Part shown: piece after piece, positions 48,706-59,829 of the stretch
How the letters are laid out: the number at the start of each line of letters is the position of its first letter
Numbering within the stretch: position 1 is the stretch's first letter
NCBI GenBank assembly: GCA_947044405.1
Contig: CAMRHE010000355.1
Coordinates: 558,001-622,000 of the forward strand
DNA from: Leptodactylus fallax
Lineage: Eukaryota > Chordata > Amphibia > Anura > Leptodactylidae
DNA length: 64,000 nt
Reading direction: 5' to 3'
Translations under genes and position numbers: made by a program
The notes under the pieces: generated by a model
The model's input: the letters and a program-made list of their open reading frames with translations, nothing else
Database searches by the model: none
Told to the model about the DNA's origin: nothing

Positions 48706-49519
48706 TTGATTTACAACAATAACAAACAAAACTTTGATTTGGTCATATTTTAGCCTAAAAGTTTGGTCAGAAGAAATAAGAGCTGGAGAAATAGTAGTGG
48801 GACAGTCAATCTGCTGGATTAGAATAGAAACAGCAAAGCTTGCATTGTACTGCTTATTCATACAGCTGTAAAAAACAAAGAAAGCTATTTTTTTTTAAAC
48901 TAAACCCAATCACAAAAATGATTTTAGCCCAAATGCATACAATTCAGTAATTTAAAAGTCTTTAATGCCTTTTCCCCCCCAAACACAACACAGCTCTTGT
49001 GCCTAGTCTAGTACTGCAACTTAAGGTGCTCATATACATTACAAAGCGTTAAAAGCCACATGTACGTAATTATTTTATTATGTACCTATTCCTGCATATT
49101 TAATTCAGAAAGCATTACCTTGTTAAAGAGACACTCCAACTTTATTCTTTTTAAAGTTATGTAAGGTAGTCATCGAAGGAAATTCAAAATGTGCTTATGC
49201 TTTCACCCATGTTCATTTCCTATATACACGTCCATTTCCTGGTCATACAAAACACTGCAGAGCTAATACTAAAATGGACTTTCCAGGACCTTAGACTGAG
49301 GATGTCATCTCCAAATGTCTTTGGAAAATAATGTGGGCGTGACCTGACTGAAAGAGGTGGGAACTATGGGCAGTATGTGAGAGCAGAGAGGCATTTTGGC
49401 TGAAGAGGTAGATTGGACTGATTAATAGCTCTCGATAGAGACCTCCTATGGCACAGCAGCCCATGCTAGAAAAAAAAAAGGGGGTCACTGTGATCATGTG
49501 ACATACTGAAGAAGGTGAA
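48706..49519. other. TOPAZ1 intron, unassigned
   Basis: No exon seen. 49127-49165 (TTAAAGAGACACTCCAACTT) looks like the start of another frog TTAA-type repeat that was not delimited. Confidence 0.35.
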
Positions 49520-50350
49520 AACCAGGATAAAGAGAGACACTATGAGTAAACAACTATTATTATTGAGGGGATGGGCTTTCAGAGACCACTATCGATGAGC
49601 TGGATGATGCTGTTTCTCTTTTCTTGGGAAATCTTCTTCATGGCTGAGTCTCGATTTGAACCAGTGACCTTTCTCTTGGAAATCAACCTAACAACACACA
49701 TTTGCTATTAGGGAATGTGAGAACAGGTTGTAATTTGTAGTATACAAGAAGAAAGATTTTTCCACCATCAGGAGCAAAACCGTAACAATGCAGTTACATG
49801 ACAATCTGCATAACTAATCATATGCTAAATAGTTGCAAGTCAAATGTATGTATGAGATAGCCAAGATGATGGTCACATAAAATGATGGTAGTCTTGCGTT
49901 CGAAGCTGTAGAGGATGGTGAGATATGGAGCCTGAGAAGTCAAAAGCTCATTGTTACCCTTTAGTATATAGATTTTCTGACTAACCACTTTCTTCCATGG
50001 TACAAAAAGAAGAATCATGCCTTCCATAGCAGAATCATCTTCATGCATGACAATGCACCATCATGCAGCAAAGAATACCTATGAGTCAGGTTGAGGCTGC
50101 TACGGGCATAAAAAAGGAAAACCTCAGGGTGTAGCCACCCTCCTCCCCTGTCATCAACCATATTGAGAACTTTTGGAGTATCCTGAAGCAAAAGATCTAT
50201 GAGGGTGGGAGGCAGTTCACATCAAAGCTCTTGCAGGCTATTCTGACATCTTGCAAAGAAATTCAAGCACAAACTATCCAAAAACAAGTTCAATGGATGC
50301 AAGAATTGTGAAGGCAATATCAAAGAAGGGATCCTACTGTTAACATGTAA
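49520..50350. mobile_element. Tc1-type transposon remnant with halves in opposite orientation
   Basis: On the minus strand 49654-49596 reads AMKKISQEKRNSIIQLIDSG, a Tc1-type transposase N-terminus. On the plus strand 49960-50330 reads YIDFLTNHFLPWYKKKN, IIFMHDNAPSCSKEYL (second catalytic Asp), then NHIENFWSILKQKIYEGGRQ and a tail near VISKKGS, with frame changes. The two halves point toward each other, so one part is inverted. The element is dead. Confidence 0.6.
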
Positions 50351-51904
50351 CTTGGCCTGTTAAGATGTTTTTGATTGAAATGCCTTTCGATTTAAGTAAA
50401 AGTGAAATCCTAATGCTGCAAATTCAACAAATGGACATTTTCAACCTATACAAAATGTTTAGAAACTCTGTAGTGCATAATTTGGAACAGTGGATTTAGA
50501 TTTTTTAATTTGTGGAAAAAAAAAAATCATCATTTGGGGGTTTATCCAATAAAATTAGATTTTTACTCTGACGGTTGAAGATTTGAACATTATACTGTGT
50601 CATTTGCAACGACCATTTAGGAAAATCAGGGAAAAATATAATTTGCATAATTTGGAATGTGGTATAGAAATGCGTTGAGCTACGGATGTAATAAACCTAT
50701 ATCAGATATAGTGGGCGGCATCCAGTTTGGATGTTGAACGAACATCTAATAAAAGTATGGTCATATAACAAAAAGTGAATTGCTCCTATAGGTAGTGGGT
50801 TAGTACTGATTCTACCTCAGATGACTCCCAATTTCTTAGCATTTTCCACCAGAAGTTTGCTCCCTTAACTATTTTTCACAACACTAAAGTTTATTTTTAC
50901 TGAATACCTTTTTATCTTGGCATGTGGGACATTCAGCAAAACGAGGTGTACTGTACCTTGGGACGTACTGTCAAAGCCCAACTGGATATTTGGGTGGAAA
51001 AAGTGTTATGGTACACCCCTACCCTGAGTGTAAGCAATTTTTGTATGGAACTGCGTCCATGGTGAAAGGCGATCTGTGGTATCACTGGTTAAGTTAGAAG
51101 TGAAATTATTTCTCTCTTTTCCAACCAAATTCCGATGGATGTGTCTCATTCCACATCACAGAAAAAACATGCCCTAAGACCTGGTGTGGGCACATCACTA
51201 TTAGAGATACTCCTCCAATATTTACTGCCTCACCTCTTCACTTGTCATATTTATCACACTATTCCTATGTCCTTTTGTGTATAAATATGTGACTCTGAAT
51301 ATATTGTGTTATATCATGCCTGATGAAGGGACTTGTACACACACTCTGTTGCACTGTCTATACAGACAATACAGAGAGTGTGCTTCCAATAAGGCTTACC
51401 CTTTTTAAACCAAAAAAAAACACAACAACAAAATTACAATATTAAACAAAAAACACAAATTTCTCTTCTACATAGTAATGAAAGTGGCTTTCCAGACAGC
51501 CTGTGAATAATTACATACTCCATAGCTTTTAACCCAGGGAGTTCCAGGTTAATTCCAACCCCCAAGTCACATGATGGGAAACAGTCCTCGGACCTCAGGT
51601 CTTCTCCCTCCTCTCCAGTTTTCACTCCAAGTAACTGTGCTGTGGGAGTCAGCTTTACTATAGTCTGCCAGCCTCCATAGCACAGGTAAATAGGAGTGAA
51701 CACCAAAGTGAAGGGAGCTGGTGGAGCTAGTCGAAGGCTCCCTGGAGGACCCTTTTAAGAACACAAATTAAAAATAAGAGATATTTAAAGGCTATGGACA
51801 CCTTTGTGATTGGAAAATCAAACATCTTTGTGCACCAGATTTTTGCATTGAGCTTTTCTCCTTATGAGTTAAGTAACCCTTTCAGCTGGTTTGCAACATC
51901 TTCA
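50351..51904. other. TOPAZ1 intron, partly repeat-like
   Basis: The probable terminus of the preceding Tc1-type element (TTTGCATAATTTGGAATGTG) is at 50641-50660. The rest is unassigned. A frog-type repeat end (TTTAAAGGCTATGGACACCT) lies at 51784-51803. CTGATGAAGGGAC near 51321 lacks the partner of a hammerhead core. Confidence 0.35.
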
Positions 51905-52443
51905 TATATTATTACTGTTTATTTATATAGCACCATTAATTCCAGGGTGGTTTACATTTGTGGATTTAGATACGGTACACAAGATATACAAAACAGATAA
52001 TACTAAGTGACCAACTGGCACAGTGGGATAGGGGGGCACTGCCCGCAAGGGCTTACAATCTTGAGGGAAGAGGGAGAGAAACAGAAGGTGAGGGGAGAGG
52101 CTGTTCAGGTGGTGGTGTGATGAAAGTAGTGTTATTGGAGGTTGTAGGACTTCCTGAATAGATGAGTCTTCAGGGCCTTCTTGAAGCTTGTGATTGTGGG
52201 GGTTAGTCTTATGTGTCTTGGTAATGAATTCCAGAGTATGGGAGATACACGGGAGAAGTCTTGGAGACTGTTGTGTGAAGAGTGGATAAGAGCAGAGTGT
52301 AATAAGAGGTCTTTGGAGGATCGGAGGTTATGTGCGGGCAGGTAGAGGGAGATTAGGTCGGAGATATATGGAGGGGACAGGTTGTGGATGGCTTTGTATG
52401 TCAGCGTTAGTACTTTGAACTCTATTTGATACCTCTTCATATA
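51905..52443 (-). mobile_element. L2-type LINE 3' end
   Basis: Minus-strand frame 52440-52132: RYQIEFKVLTLTYKAIHNLS, PPYISDLISLYLPAHNLRSS, RVSPILWNSLPRHIRLTPTI and SFKKALKTHLFRKSYNL. This is the conserved C-terminal region of L2 ORF2. The 3' tail GGTGCTATATAAATAAACAG plus ATT repeats lies at the left. The 5' side is cut by the Tc1 inserted at TA 52444-52445. Confidence 0.85.
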
Positions 52444-53447
52444 TACAGTTGTGCTAAAAAGTTTACATACCCCAGCAGATTCTTTGGCCTTTTTTCAGAG
52501 AATATGAATGATAAACACAAACTTTCTCCACTCATGGTTATTGGTTGGTTGAAGCCATTTATTGTCAAACTTCTGTGTTTTCTCTTTTTAAATCATAATC
52601 ACAACCAAAAACATCAAAATGACCCTGTTCAAAAGTTCACATGGCCTGATAATATGCCCAGAAGTTGACACAAATGGGTCTGAATGGCTACTAATGGTAA
52701 CATCCTGACATGTGACCTGTTTGCTTGTAATCGGTGTGTGTGCATAAAAGTTGAGTGAGTTTCTGGGATCCAGACAGACTGTTGTATCTTTCCTCCAGCC
52801 ACTGACATTTCTGGATTGTGAGTTATGGGGAAAGCAAAAGAATTGTCCACGGATCTACGGGAAAAGGTAGTTGAACTGTATAAAACAGGAAAAGGATACA
52901 AAAAGATATCCAAGGAATTGATAATGCCACTCAGCAGTGTTCAAACTGTGATCAAATGGAAACTGAGGGGCTCTGTAAAAACCAAACCACGGTCAGGTAA
53001 ACCAACCAAAATTTCGGCCACAACTGCCCAGAAAATTGTTCGGGATGCAAAGAAAAACCCACACAACATCAGCTGAAATACAGGACTCTCTGAAAACTAT
53101 CGGGTGTGACTGTTTAAAGAAGCTCAATAAGGAGGCACTTGAAGAAAAATGGGCTGCATGGTCGAATTGCCAGAAGAAAGCCATTACTGCGCAAATGCCA
53201 CAAAGAATCTCGCCTTCAATACGCCAAACAGCACAGAGACAAGCCTCAAAACTTCTGGAGCAAGGTAATTTGGAGTGATGAGACAAAAATCTAACTTTTT
53301 GGCCACAAACATAAACATTACATTTGGAGAGGTGTCAACAAGGCTTATGATGAAAGGAACACCATTCCTACTGTAAAGCACGGAGGTGGATCACTGATTA
53401 TGTGGGGATGTGTGAGCTTAATGCAGCACGTTATCAGCAAATACAGG

Positions 53448-54343
53448 TGTGATGATTCTGCTTAAGTGTGGCTATAACTCAGCTGTATTTTGGTCTCTGG
53501 GTAGTGTATTTCTCTCTAGTTCCATTTACTCATAAGGTGCGCAACTATAATCCCAGGTGTATATTGGCAATAGTGGCCAGGCTGGCACAATAGGGCTTTG
53601 TATCCATCCCAGAATAGCTATTTTATTCTTATGCAGCCTTGAGTGATCAAAGAAACAATAGTGCATTGTTCAAGCCTGGGCTGTTGATCAGACCTGGCTG
53701 ATAACATTGTATCAATTCACTTGGTCTCAGTTCTATACAAAAGATCAGACTTGATTGCATTAACTCATCAGACTTGCTGTTGCCGGTGACCTCATTCTGG
53801 GAGGTGGCATAAAGGGTATAAAAGATGAGGTAAGAGGTCTGTGGGGGGAGATGATGCTATGGAGTTGAGACAGACCATCACAGACTACAAGAGATTGGTG
53901 TTGGGATTACAAGCGAACACCATGAGGAGATTTTTGTGATGAGACTATTGGACTAATGCTGAGAGACTGTGATGCCACATGCCAAGAAACCTCCACTGGT
54001 TATTCACACATGACAGAGCATGTGTGAGTGTTGGACTATAGAGCCACATCAAGGAGATGCGTGGTAAAGTAATTATTTCACCTTTATCCCTTTTATTTTA
54101 TTTGTACTGTATCTTGTAACTAGTAACTGTTAATGCTTGCATATATCGGCATATCTGTTCTGAACTGCATGTGTTATATGTTAATACCGACCCATTTAGG
54201 GGTTAATAAATTTATAAAATTTAGAAGGCTTGTCTTGTATTTATCTTGTGGACCCGACACTCACTGGCGGTGAGTGTGGTTTTTATATGAAAGAGGACTC
54301 AGGGGTGGCCAAAACTGTGTTGGCGCACAGAGAATCTTTCACA
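53448..54343 (+). repeat. 5' LTR
   Basis: 896 bp, TGTGATGATTCTGC to ATCTTTCACA. TATAAAA at 53817-53823 is a likely promoter TATA box. AATAAA at 54205-54210 with GGCTTGTCTTGT about 20 bases on is a likely poly(A) site, giving a U3-R-U5 layout. Confidence 0.9.
53817..53823 (+). promoter_or_regulatory. LTR TATA box
   Basis: TATAAAA within GGCATAAAGGGTATAAAAGA; the same motif occurs in the 3' LTR at 57140-57146. Confidence 0.6.
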
Positions 54344-54364
54344 TTGGTGGCAGCGTAGTGGGAT
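54344..54364 (+). promoter_or_regulatory. Primer-binding region
   Basis: TTGGTGGCAGCGTAGTGGGA directly follows the LTR, the position of a tRNA primer site. I could not assign the tRNA with confidence. Confidence 0.5.
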
Positions 54365-54595
54365 CTTAGGATAAACACCGTGTGTTGGTGACCTTTATCA
54401 CTCACATGCTGGAGATTGTAGTAATCCTATGAGACAAGCTCGGTATTAAAGCAAGCGTTAAGATACAGTGCTGTTCCCTCCCTTACTCTTTGTATTCTAT
54501 CCTATCTTTTATTTGGCAAATACCAGTGGATGGCTAGTGGGCTCAGAAGCAGAGCTCAAGAATTGTTGAACCAGGTTTTTTGAGATCCTGAGCGT

Positions 54596-56104
54596 ATGGC
54601 TGAAATGGAGGCAGCCACAGCCATGCAGAGAATAGAGCAGAGTCCTGATTTTGGGGCTAGGCCAGGAAGTGCAGCAAGCAGCCCGGTCCCAAGGATTACT
54701 TCACCAGGAGAGACCAGTAACCCCAGCCTTGCTATGGGAACGGTTTTATACTGGCAAATGGCCCTACAGCAAGTAGGCACCAGTGAACCTAACACATACC
54801 TGCAGGTGTTGGACCGTTTTCTGGAAGCTGTAGAACAAGAACAAGAATGGCAGGCTGCTGAGCGACAGGCAGAGAGAGAGAGGAAGGCAGCAGAACGAGA
54901 ACGGCAGGCTGCTGAGCGACAGGCAGAGAGACAGGCTGCTGAGCGACAGGCAGAGAGACAGGCTGCTGAGCGACAGGCAGAGAGACAGGCTGCTGAGCGA
55001 CAGGCAGAGAGACAGGCTGCTGAGCGACAGGCAGAGAGACAGGCTGCTGAGCGACAGGCAGAGAGACAGGCTGCTGAGCGACAGGCAGAGAGAGAGAGGA
55101 AGGCTGCTGAGCGACAGGCTGCTGAGCAACAGGCCGAGAGGGAGTAGCAGCTTGAGCTGAAGAGGCTGGAAATCTCCCAGCAGGCACAAACTGCCCCTGC
55201 GCAAACTCCAACAACCCTGCACAGACCCTCAAGTTGGAAGGAGAAGCCAGGCCGGAGTTCACCACAGCCGTCTGTCAGGTCGGGTGAGACAAACTATGCC
55301 CCGGGTGGTCCCTCCCCTGTCCCAAGAACTCTGGGCACCCTAGTGACCTTCCCCAAACCCCAAGGGGAGGTGCGGCGGGGCCATGCCTGTAACCAGACAG
55401 GACATTTCAAGGAGGAGTACCCCAACCGCCCTGAGAACTTCCCTGTTTCCCAAGCCACAGCAGGTGGCCCATCTGTGTATCTGGACGGGGGTGCAGGAAA
55501 AGGAATGCGGACTGTGGGACTATTGACTGATTTGCCTGCTAAGGTACTGTTGGGAACGGATTTAGGACCTATGATGTCCCAATATGGGGTGGGGAGCAAC
55601 CCAATTTACTGTGATAAATTGTCTATGACTAATGTTGATAATGTGTCTGTCATATCTGCAGAGAGGGCCCGTAACTCCCTCTCTGAGATACTTCCCATGG
55701 CAGTCAATGTAAATGCTAATGAGTTGCCTTCAGCTGAGAGCAGGGAAGATGCCAATGAACTTCCTGCAACCCAGCTCAGCAAAAATGTTATTGATGCTTG
55801 GTTCACCCCCGTGCTAGGAGCCAATGAGACTTTGTCTGTAGACACACCCACATCTGCTGGGGCGTCTCCCTCCCAGCTTGTTAACATGTCTACTGTAGAT
55901 CTCATTGAGGCTCGGTGTGAATTAACAATTGCTAATGAAGGTACTGTCAATGTAATTGCCAATGCTTGTTGTGAAAGTGTACAGGGTAGCTCTTCTGAGT
56001 CACTGGAAGCGACTTCTACTATTTCGCCCAGTGTATCCGATAAGCACCCAACTGCTGACCATGTGCCAGGTAGGCTATGTGGATCTCATGGCCGATCCAG
56101 GTGA
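54596..56104 (+). pseudogene. gag-protease-like ORF with one amber stop
   Basis: A single frame of 503 codons is open from ATG 54596 to TGA 56102-56104 except for TAG at 55145-55147. The first part (GTVLYWQMALQQVGTSEPN) leads into a Glu/Arg/Gln/Ala-rich coiled-coil stretch of 9-residue repeats. After the TAG comes a Pro-rich linker, then HACNQTGHFKEEYPNRP, a CCHC knuckle that has lost its first and last Cys. LPAKVLLGTDLG follows, resembling the flap region of gypsy proteases. The rest is acidic and unfamiliar. The TAG sits in a context where CAG (Gln) would fit the repeat, so a point mutation is likelier than programmed readthrough. Confidence 0.7.
54904..55097 (+). repeat. 27-bp tandem repeat inside gag
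   Basis: About seven copies of GCTGCTGAGCGACAGGCAGA GAGACAG, encoding AAERQAERQ. A charged helix of heptad-like character is expected. The repeat is a multiple of three, so copy number can change without frame loss. Confidence 0.9.
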
Positions 56105-56757
56105 GGGACGGACTCTGGCCCGCAGCCAGAGTGCTACAAGGGTGGAGGGCGATCCGACCCTTGAACCGTTGCCTACACCACCTGGAGTCGGTGCTGAGAC
56201 CGCCATGACTAGCCTCACTCCCTTGAAGCCGGAGGAGTCCGGCCGGTATGAGACCTACACGTCTCTTCTGTCCAGTTCTATTCCAGGAGTGCCCATGGCC
56301 CAAGTGCAAGGGTAGCCAGGAGAGCAGAGATTGCCGGGATGGGATCTCTGGAATGGTTTCCCAAGGGCCTGAGGTCATGAGTGTAAAGCTACGGAATGCC
56401 TGCACTCAGAAAGCGGACCCAGAACAGACAGGAGGTAGCCAAGTGTACGTGGCTCAGAGCCTGGGCCTTAGAAGTGTCCCTAGTCAGACTAGAGAGACAG
56501 AAGGGGCCGGCAGCTATGTAACATGCACCTCTCTTTTGTCTCACTCCAGCCAAGAGTTCAGAGATGCTGTCCAAGCTGACCCTAGTCTGGACATATTGAA
56601 GGCGCGTGGCGCTCAACCACCCTCGGAGTCTGACAAGGCCCGAGTCTGCTGGGACCCCGGGGGAAGGTGAGGGAGCCTTGGGGCCAGAGCCTGAGAAGCT
56701 GGAGGCGGAGGTGCTTTCAGAAGAGGGGTGTAGGCCCCTACTTCCTGCAAGCCCCAT
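56105..56757 (+). pseudogene. pol-like remnant downstream of gag
   Basis: In shifted frames (55956-56315 and 56248-56670) the text continues SATRVEGDPTLEPLPTPPGV and YETYTSLLSSSIPGVPMAQV. It ends with SSQEFRDAVQADPSLDILKA and ESDKARVCWDPGG, which resembles the segment just before the zinc-binding part of gypsy-type integrases. The sequence then jumps to the polypurine tract, so the remaining pol gene has been deleted. Confidence 0.55.
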
Positions 56758-56770
56758 CTAAAGGGGGAGG
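56758..56770 (+). promoter_or_regulatory. Polypurine tract
   Basis: TAAAGGGGGAGG abuts the 3' LTR and would prime plus-strand synthesis. Confidence 0.7.
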
Positions 56771-57687
56771 TGTGATGATTCTGCTTAAGTGTGGCTATAA
56801 CTCAGCTGTATTTTGGTCTCTGGGTAGTGTATTTCTCTCTAGTTCCATTTACTCATAAGGTGCGCAACTATAATCCCAGGTGTATATTGGCAATAGTGGC
56901 CAGGCTGGCACAATAGGGCTTTGTATCCATCCCAGAATAGCTATTTTATTCCTATGCAGCCTTGAGTGATCAAAGAAACAATAGTGCATTGTTCAAGCCT
57001 GGGCTGTTGATCAGACCTGGCTGATAACATTGTATCAATTCACTTGGTCTCAGTTCTATACAAAAGATCTGGACTTGATTGCATTAACTCATCAGACTTG
57101 CTGTTGCCGGTGACCTCATTCTGGGAGGTGGCATAAAGGGTATAAAAGATGAGGTAAGAGGTCTGTGGGGGGAGATGATGCTATGGAGTTGAGACAGACC
57201 ATCACAGACTACAAGAGATTGGTGTTGGGATTACAAGCGAACACCATGAGGAGATTTTTGTGATGAGACTATTGGACTAATGCTGAGAGACTGTGATGCC
57301 ACATGCTAGGAGTTAATGCCACATGCCAAGAAGCCTCCACTGGTTATTCACACATGACAGAGCATGTGTGAGTGTTGGACTATAGAGCCACATCAAGGAG
57401 ATGCGTGGTAAAGTAATTATTTCACCTTTATCCCTTTTATTTTATTTGTATTGTATCTTGTAACTAGTAACTGTTAATGCTTGCATATATCTGCATATTT
57501 GTTCTGAACTGTATGTGTTAGATATTGATACTGACCCATTTAGGGGTTAATAAATATATAAAATTTAGAAGGCTTGTCTTGTATTTATCTGGTGAACCCG
57601 ACACTCACTGGCGGGGAGTGTGGTTTTTATATGAAAGAGGACTCAGGTGGGAGCCAAAGCGGTTTGGCGCACGGAGGATCTTTCACA
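56771..57687 (+). repeat. 3' LTR
   Basis: 917 bp, closely matching the 5' LTR. It has an extra 20-base segment near 57308 (CTAGGAGTTAATGCCACATG, a partial local duplication), one extra base near 57070 and scattered substitutions. AATAAA lies at 57549-57554. Confidence 0.9.
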
Positions 57688-58323
57688 ACAGGAAGCAAAT
57701 TTGCACTCATCAGCCAGGAAGCTATGCATGGGACGTACTTGGACGTTCCAACATGACAACGATCCAAAACACAAGGCCAAGTCGACCTGTCATTGGCTAC
57801 AGCAGAAGAAAGTTAAAGCTCTGGAGTGGCCATCTCAGTCTCCTGACCTCAATATCATTGAGCCGCTCTGGGGAGATCTCAAGCACGCAGTACATGCAAG
57901 ACAGCCCAGGAATTTACAGGAACTGGAGACAGTTTGCCAAGAAGAATGGGCAGTTTTACCATCTGAGAAAATAAAGAGCCTCATACACAACTACCACAAA
58001 AGACTTCAAGCTGTCATTGATGTTAGAGGGCGCGATACACGGTATTAAGAACTGGGGTATGTGAACTTTTGAACAGGGTCATTTTGATGTTTTTGGTTGT
58101 CATTCTGATTTAAAAAGGGAAAACACAGAAGTTTGACAATAAATGGCTTCAACCAACCACTAACCATGAGTGAAGAAAAAGTTTGTGTGTTATCATTCAT
58201 ATTCTCTGAAAAAAGGCCAAAAAATCTGCCGGGGTATGTAAACATTTTAGCACAACTGTACAAACCTCTAGCTATGGGGCCATTCGATACCACTGGTACA
58301 AGTTATCTTTCCTGTTTGTGTGG

Positions 58324-58500
58324 ATTTCCCCCTATCTCCTCATAGAATGTAAGCTCTTGCGAGCAGGGCCCTCACTCCTATTGTTTGATATGTTTATTTC
58401 TTTGTCACATTGTAAAGTCTCATATTGTCCGTTCATGTGTCCTCCGATTTGTAAAGTGCTGCGGAATATGTTGGCGCTATATAAAGTTATTATTATTATG
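58324..58500 (+). repeat. L2-type 3' tail
   Basis: GAATGTAAGCTCTTGCGAGC AGGGCCCTC through GTGCTGCGGAATATGTTGGC GCTATATAAAG and ATT repeats. This is the common vertebrate L2 (or L2-tailed SINE) 3' end, plus orientation. Confidence 0.75.
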
Positions 58501-59348
58501 GAGCCAAGCTCAGCTAATAATCCTCTTTCAGTGGCTGTTTTGCATAATCAGGGGCACACACTGCTACACCACTATTACATGTCTCTCATCCTCCCTCTAC
58601 CCTCTCCCGTCAGCTGCTATAGATCTTCCCACTACACCGTACTGTGAGCAGTCATCATGCATAGAATATTGCATGAAACTTCATGAAAGTATGCAGGGCA
58701 GAATGAAATTTAGTCTGTCAGAATCTCTTATGGATTTTGTACAGAACAGCTTGCAATGTATGAATGTCGTAAGAATAGTAGAATTTTTTTTTTTTTTTTA
58801 ATTAGAAACCAGTTACAAATGTTTTGTTTCTTAAAACCTATACAATGGTTAAATAAAGGTGTCCATAGCATATTAACAACATCTTTCTATACATTTTCAC
58901 CATGTGCATTAAAATTGTTACATTGGTTCCTTAGCCACTAGATTTGATTTTCTTAGAATTTTAAATTATAGATACATATAGAAAGAAAGATGGGTGCAAA
59001 TAAAACTTGGCCATATCGTATATGCTAACAAAATTGTGGTTTATTTCTAAAATAAATATATATATATATAAAAAAGAAACTTCGCATTCTATGCCGGTTG
59101 CAGACAGTCTGCAAACAACATGCTATGGTCATCTGCACTCTCTGCTTATAGCATTGACATTAGGCCATATACAGCAATCTCATGTTAGAGAACAAATTAT
59201 TCCATTGCTATTAGTAACGTGTGTCAAAAAGCTTGTGAACAGCTTCCAACAGCAAAATAAAAAATGTACAATACATATGGACATACCAATATGGTTCTCA
59301 TATGTTTAACAGGTGTTTCATACGTGAAATAGAAATAGGCATGCATAC
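58501..59348. other. TOPAZ1 intron, unassigned
   Basis: No exon or element seen. It contains a T-rich run at 58787-58799 and a short TA tract near 59058. Confidence 0.35.
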
Positions 59349-59415
59349 CTCAACTTCAGAAATCGCAGCATTTATGTCATAAGCCCAATTTGGTTTTTGA
59401 TGCTTCATCTCAAGA
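59349..59415 (-). CDS. TOPAZ1: TOPAZ1 exon (most 5' one seen)
   Basis: Donor GTATGCATGC at 59348. The acceptor is probably ACCTTGATTGGATACAG, with AG at 59417-59416. It reads LEMKHQKPNWAYDINAAISE and VE, ending in phase 0 directly before HCKVSSDW of the next exon. A Lys-rich stretch followed by NW...NAAI and VE at this point fits TOPAZ1 as I remember it. The exon is small (67 bases) and the acceptor pyrimidine tract is poor, so the start is less certain than those downstream. Further exons should lie to the right; none was recognised before 64 kb. Confidence 0.65.
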
Positions 59416-59829
59416 CTGTATCCAATCAAGGTCCACAGAAAAAACACACACAAAAGAAAGAACAGTATTTTAGATCATATAGGATACAGTTAGGAATAGA
59501 TATAATAGTGGTAATACCTTAATACTAAATCAATAACTAAGGCCTGAAGACATTTTTCCAATTATATGTCTATTTGTTTCAAACACACATTTTAAGTATG
59601 TCTGATGCACGTGTTGAAAGAATTTCCTGATGTAAATGTACGCTTCTGCTAGCTGAGGTGCCTGAGCCTTAATGTACAGGGCCACACATTTACACCAATG
59701 CCACTTTGGTTGTAGGCATTGCAGCTATGCCTTCACCACAGAGGAAGCAGCTGTGATTTAATAGCAACCACCCTGTGGCCATGCTAAGGGGTAACCCTTG
59801 CTGTTGCCCCAATGACTGTATGTGCACAG

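Larger units (their letters stand above)
53448..57687 (+). mobile_element. Deleted Ty3/gypsy-type LTR retrotransposon
   Basis: 4,240 bp with two near-identical LTRs that start TGTGA and end TCACA, flanked by a 5-bp duplication ACAGG (53443-53447 and 57688-57692). A primer-binding region follows the 5' LTR and a polypurine tract precedes the 3' LTR. The 2.4-kb interior holds only gag-like and protease-like sequence plus a short pol remnant. RT, RNase H and most of integrase are absent, so it can move only with help from another element. Class assignment rests on those remnants. Confidence 0.85.
52825..58048 (+). pseudogene. Tc1-type transposase, interrupted by the LTR element
   Basis: ATG 52825 opens MGKAKELSTDLREKVVELYK, a helix-turn-helix and a SGKPTKISATTAQKIV linker. 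The frame shifts near 53070 and again before the first Asp (VIWSDETKI, about 53270) and [17 protein letters not shown]. The LTR element enters at 53448. The 3' part (57690-58048) gives [39 protein letters not shown] (final Glu) and ends DVRGRDTRY. Confidence 0.9.
52446..58258 (+). mobile_element. Tc1-type transposon split by an LTR element
   Basis: The ends CAGTTGTGCTAAAAAGTTTA and TAAACATTTTAGCACAACTG are flanked by TA (52444-52445, 58259-58260). Removing the LTR element and one ACAGG copy leaves about 1.57 kb, a normal Tc1 length, with transposase text running across the join. Confidence 0.92.

Noticed and set aside
49640..49690. tRNA-like B box (GGTTCAAATCGAG) on the minus strand
   Set aside because: No A box or cloverleaf fits; it lies just before the Tc1-type transposase start (AMKKISQEKRNSII) and is explained by that element.
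51300..51370. CTGATGAAGGGAC as a hammerhead ribozyme core
   Set aside because: The partner GAAA strand and flanking stems are missing; the same test failed in the Penelope 3' region.
54904..55097. CRISPR-like regular repeat spacing
   Set aside because: The 27-bp units are contiguous without spacers and encode protein repeats in a retroelement; the genome is eukaryotic.
54764..55265. Two long minus-strand open frames (152 and 158 codons) of Leu/Ser and Pro/Val/Ala/Gln repeats
   Set aside because: They are by-products of the 27-bp repeat, which keeps several frames open on both strands; the plus-strand gag frame explains the sequence.
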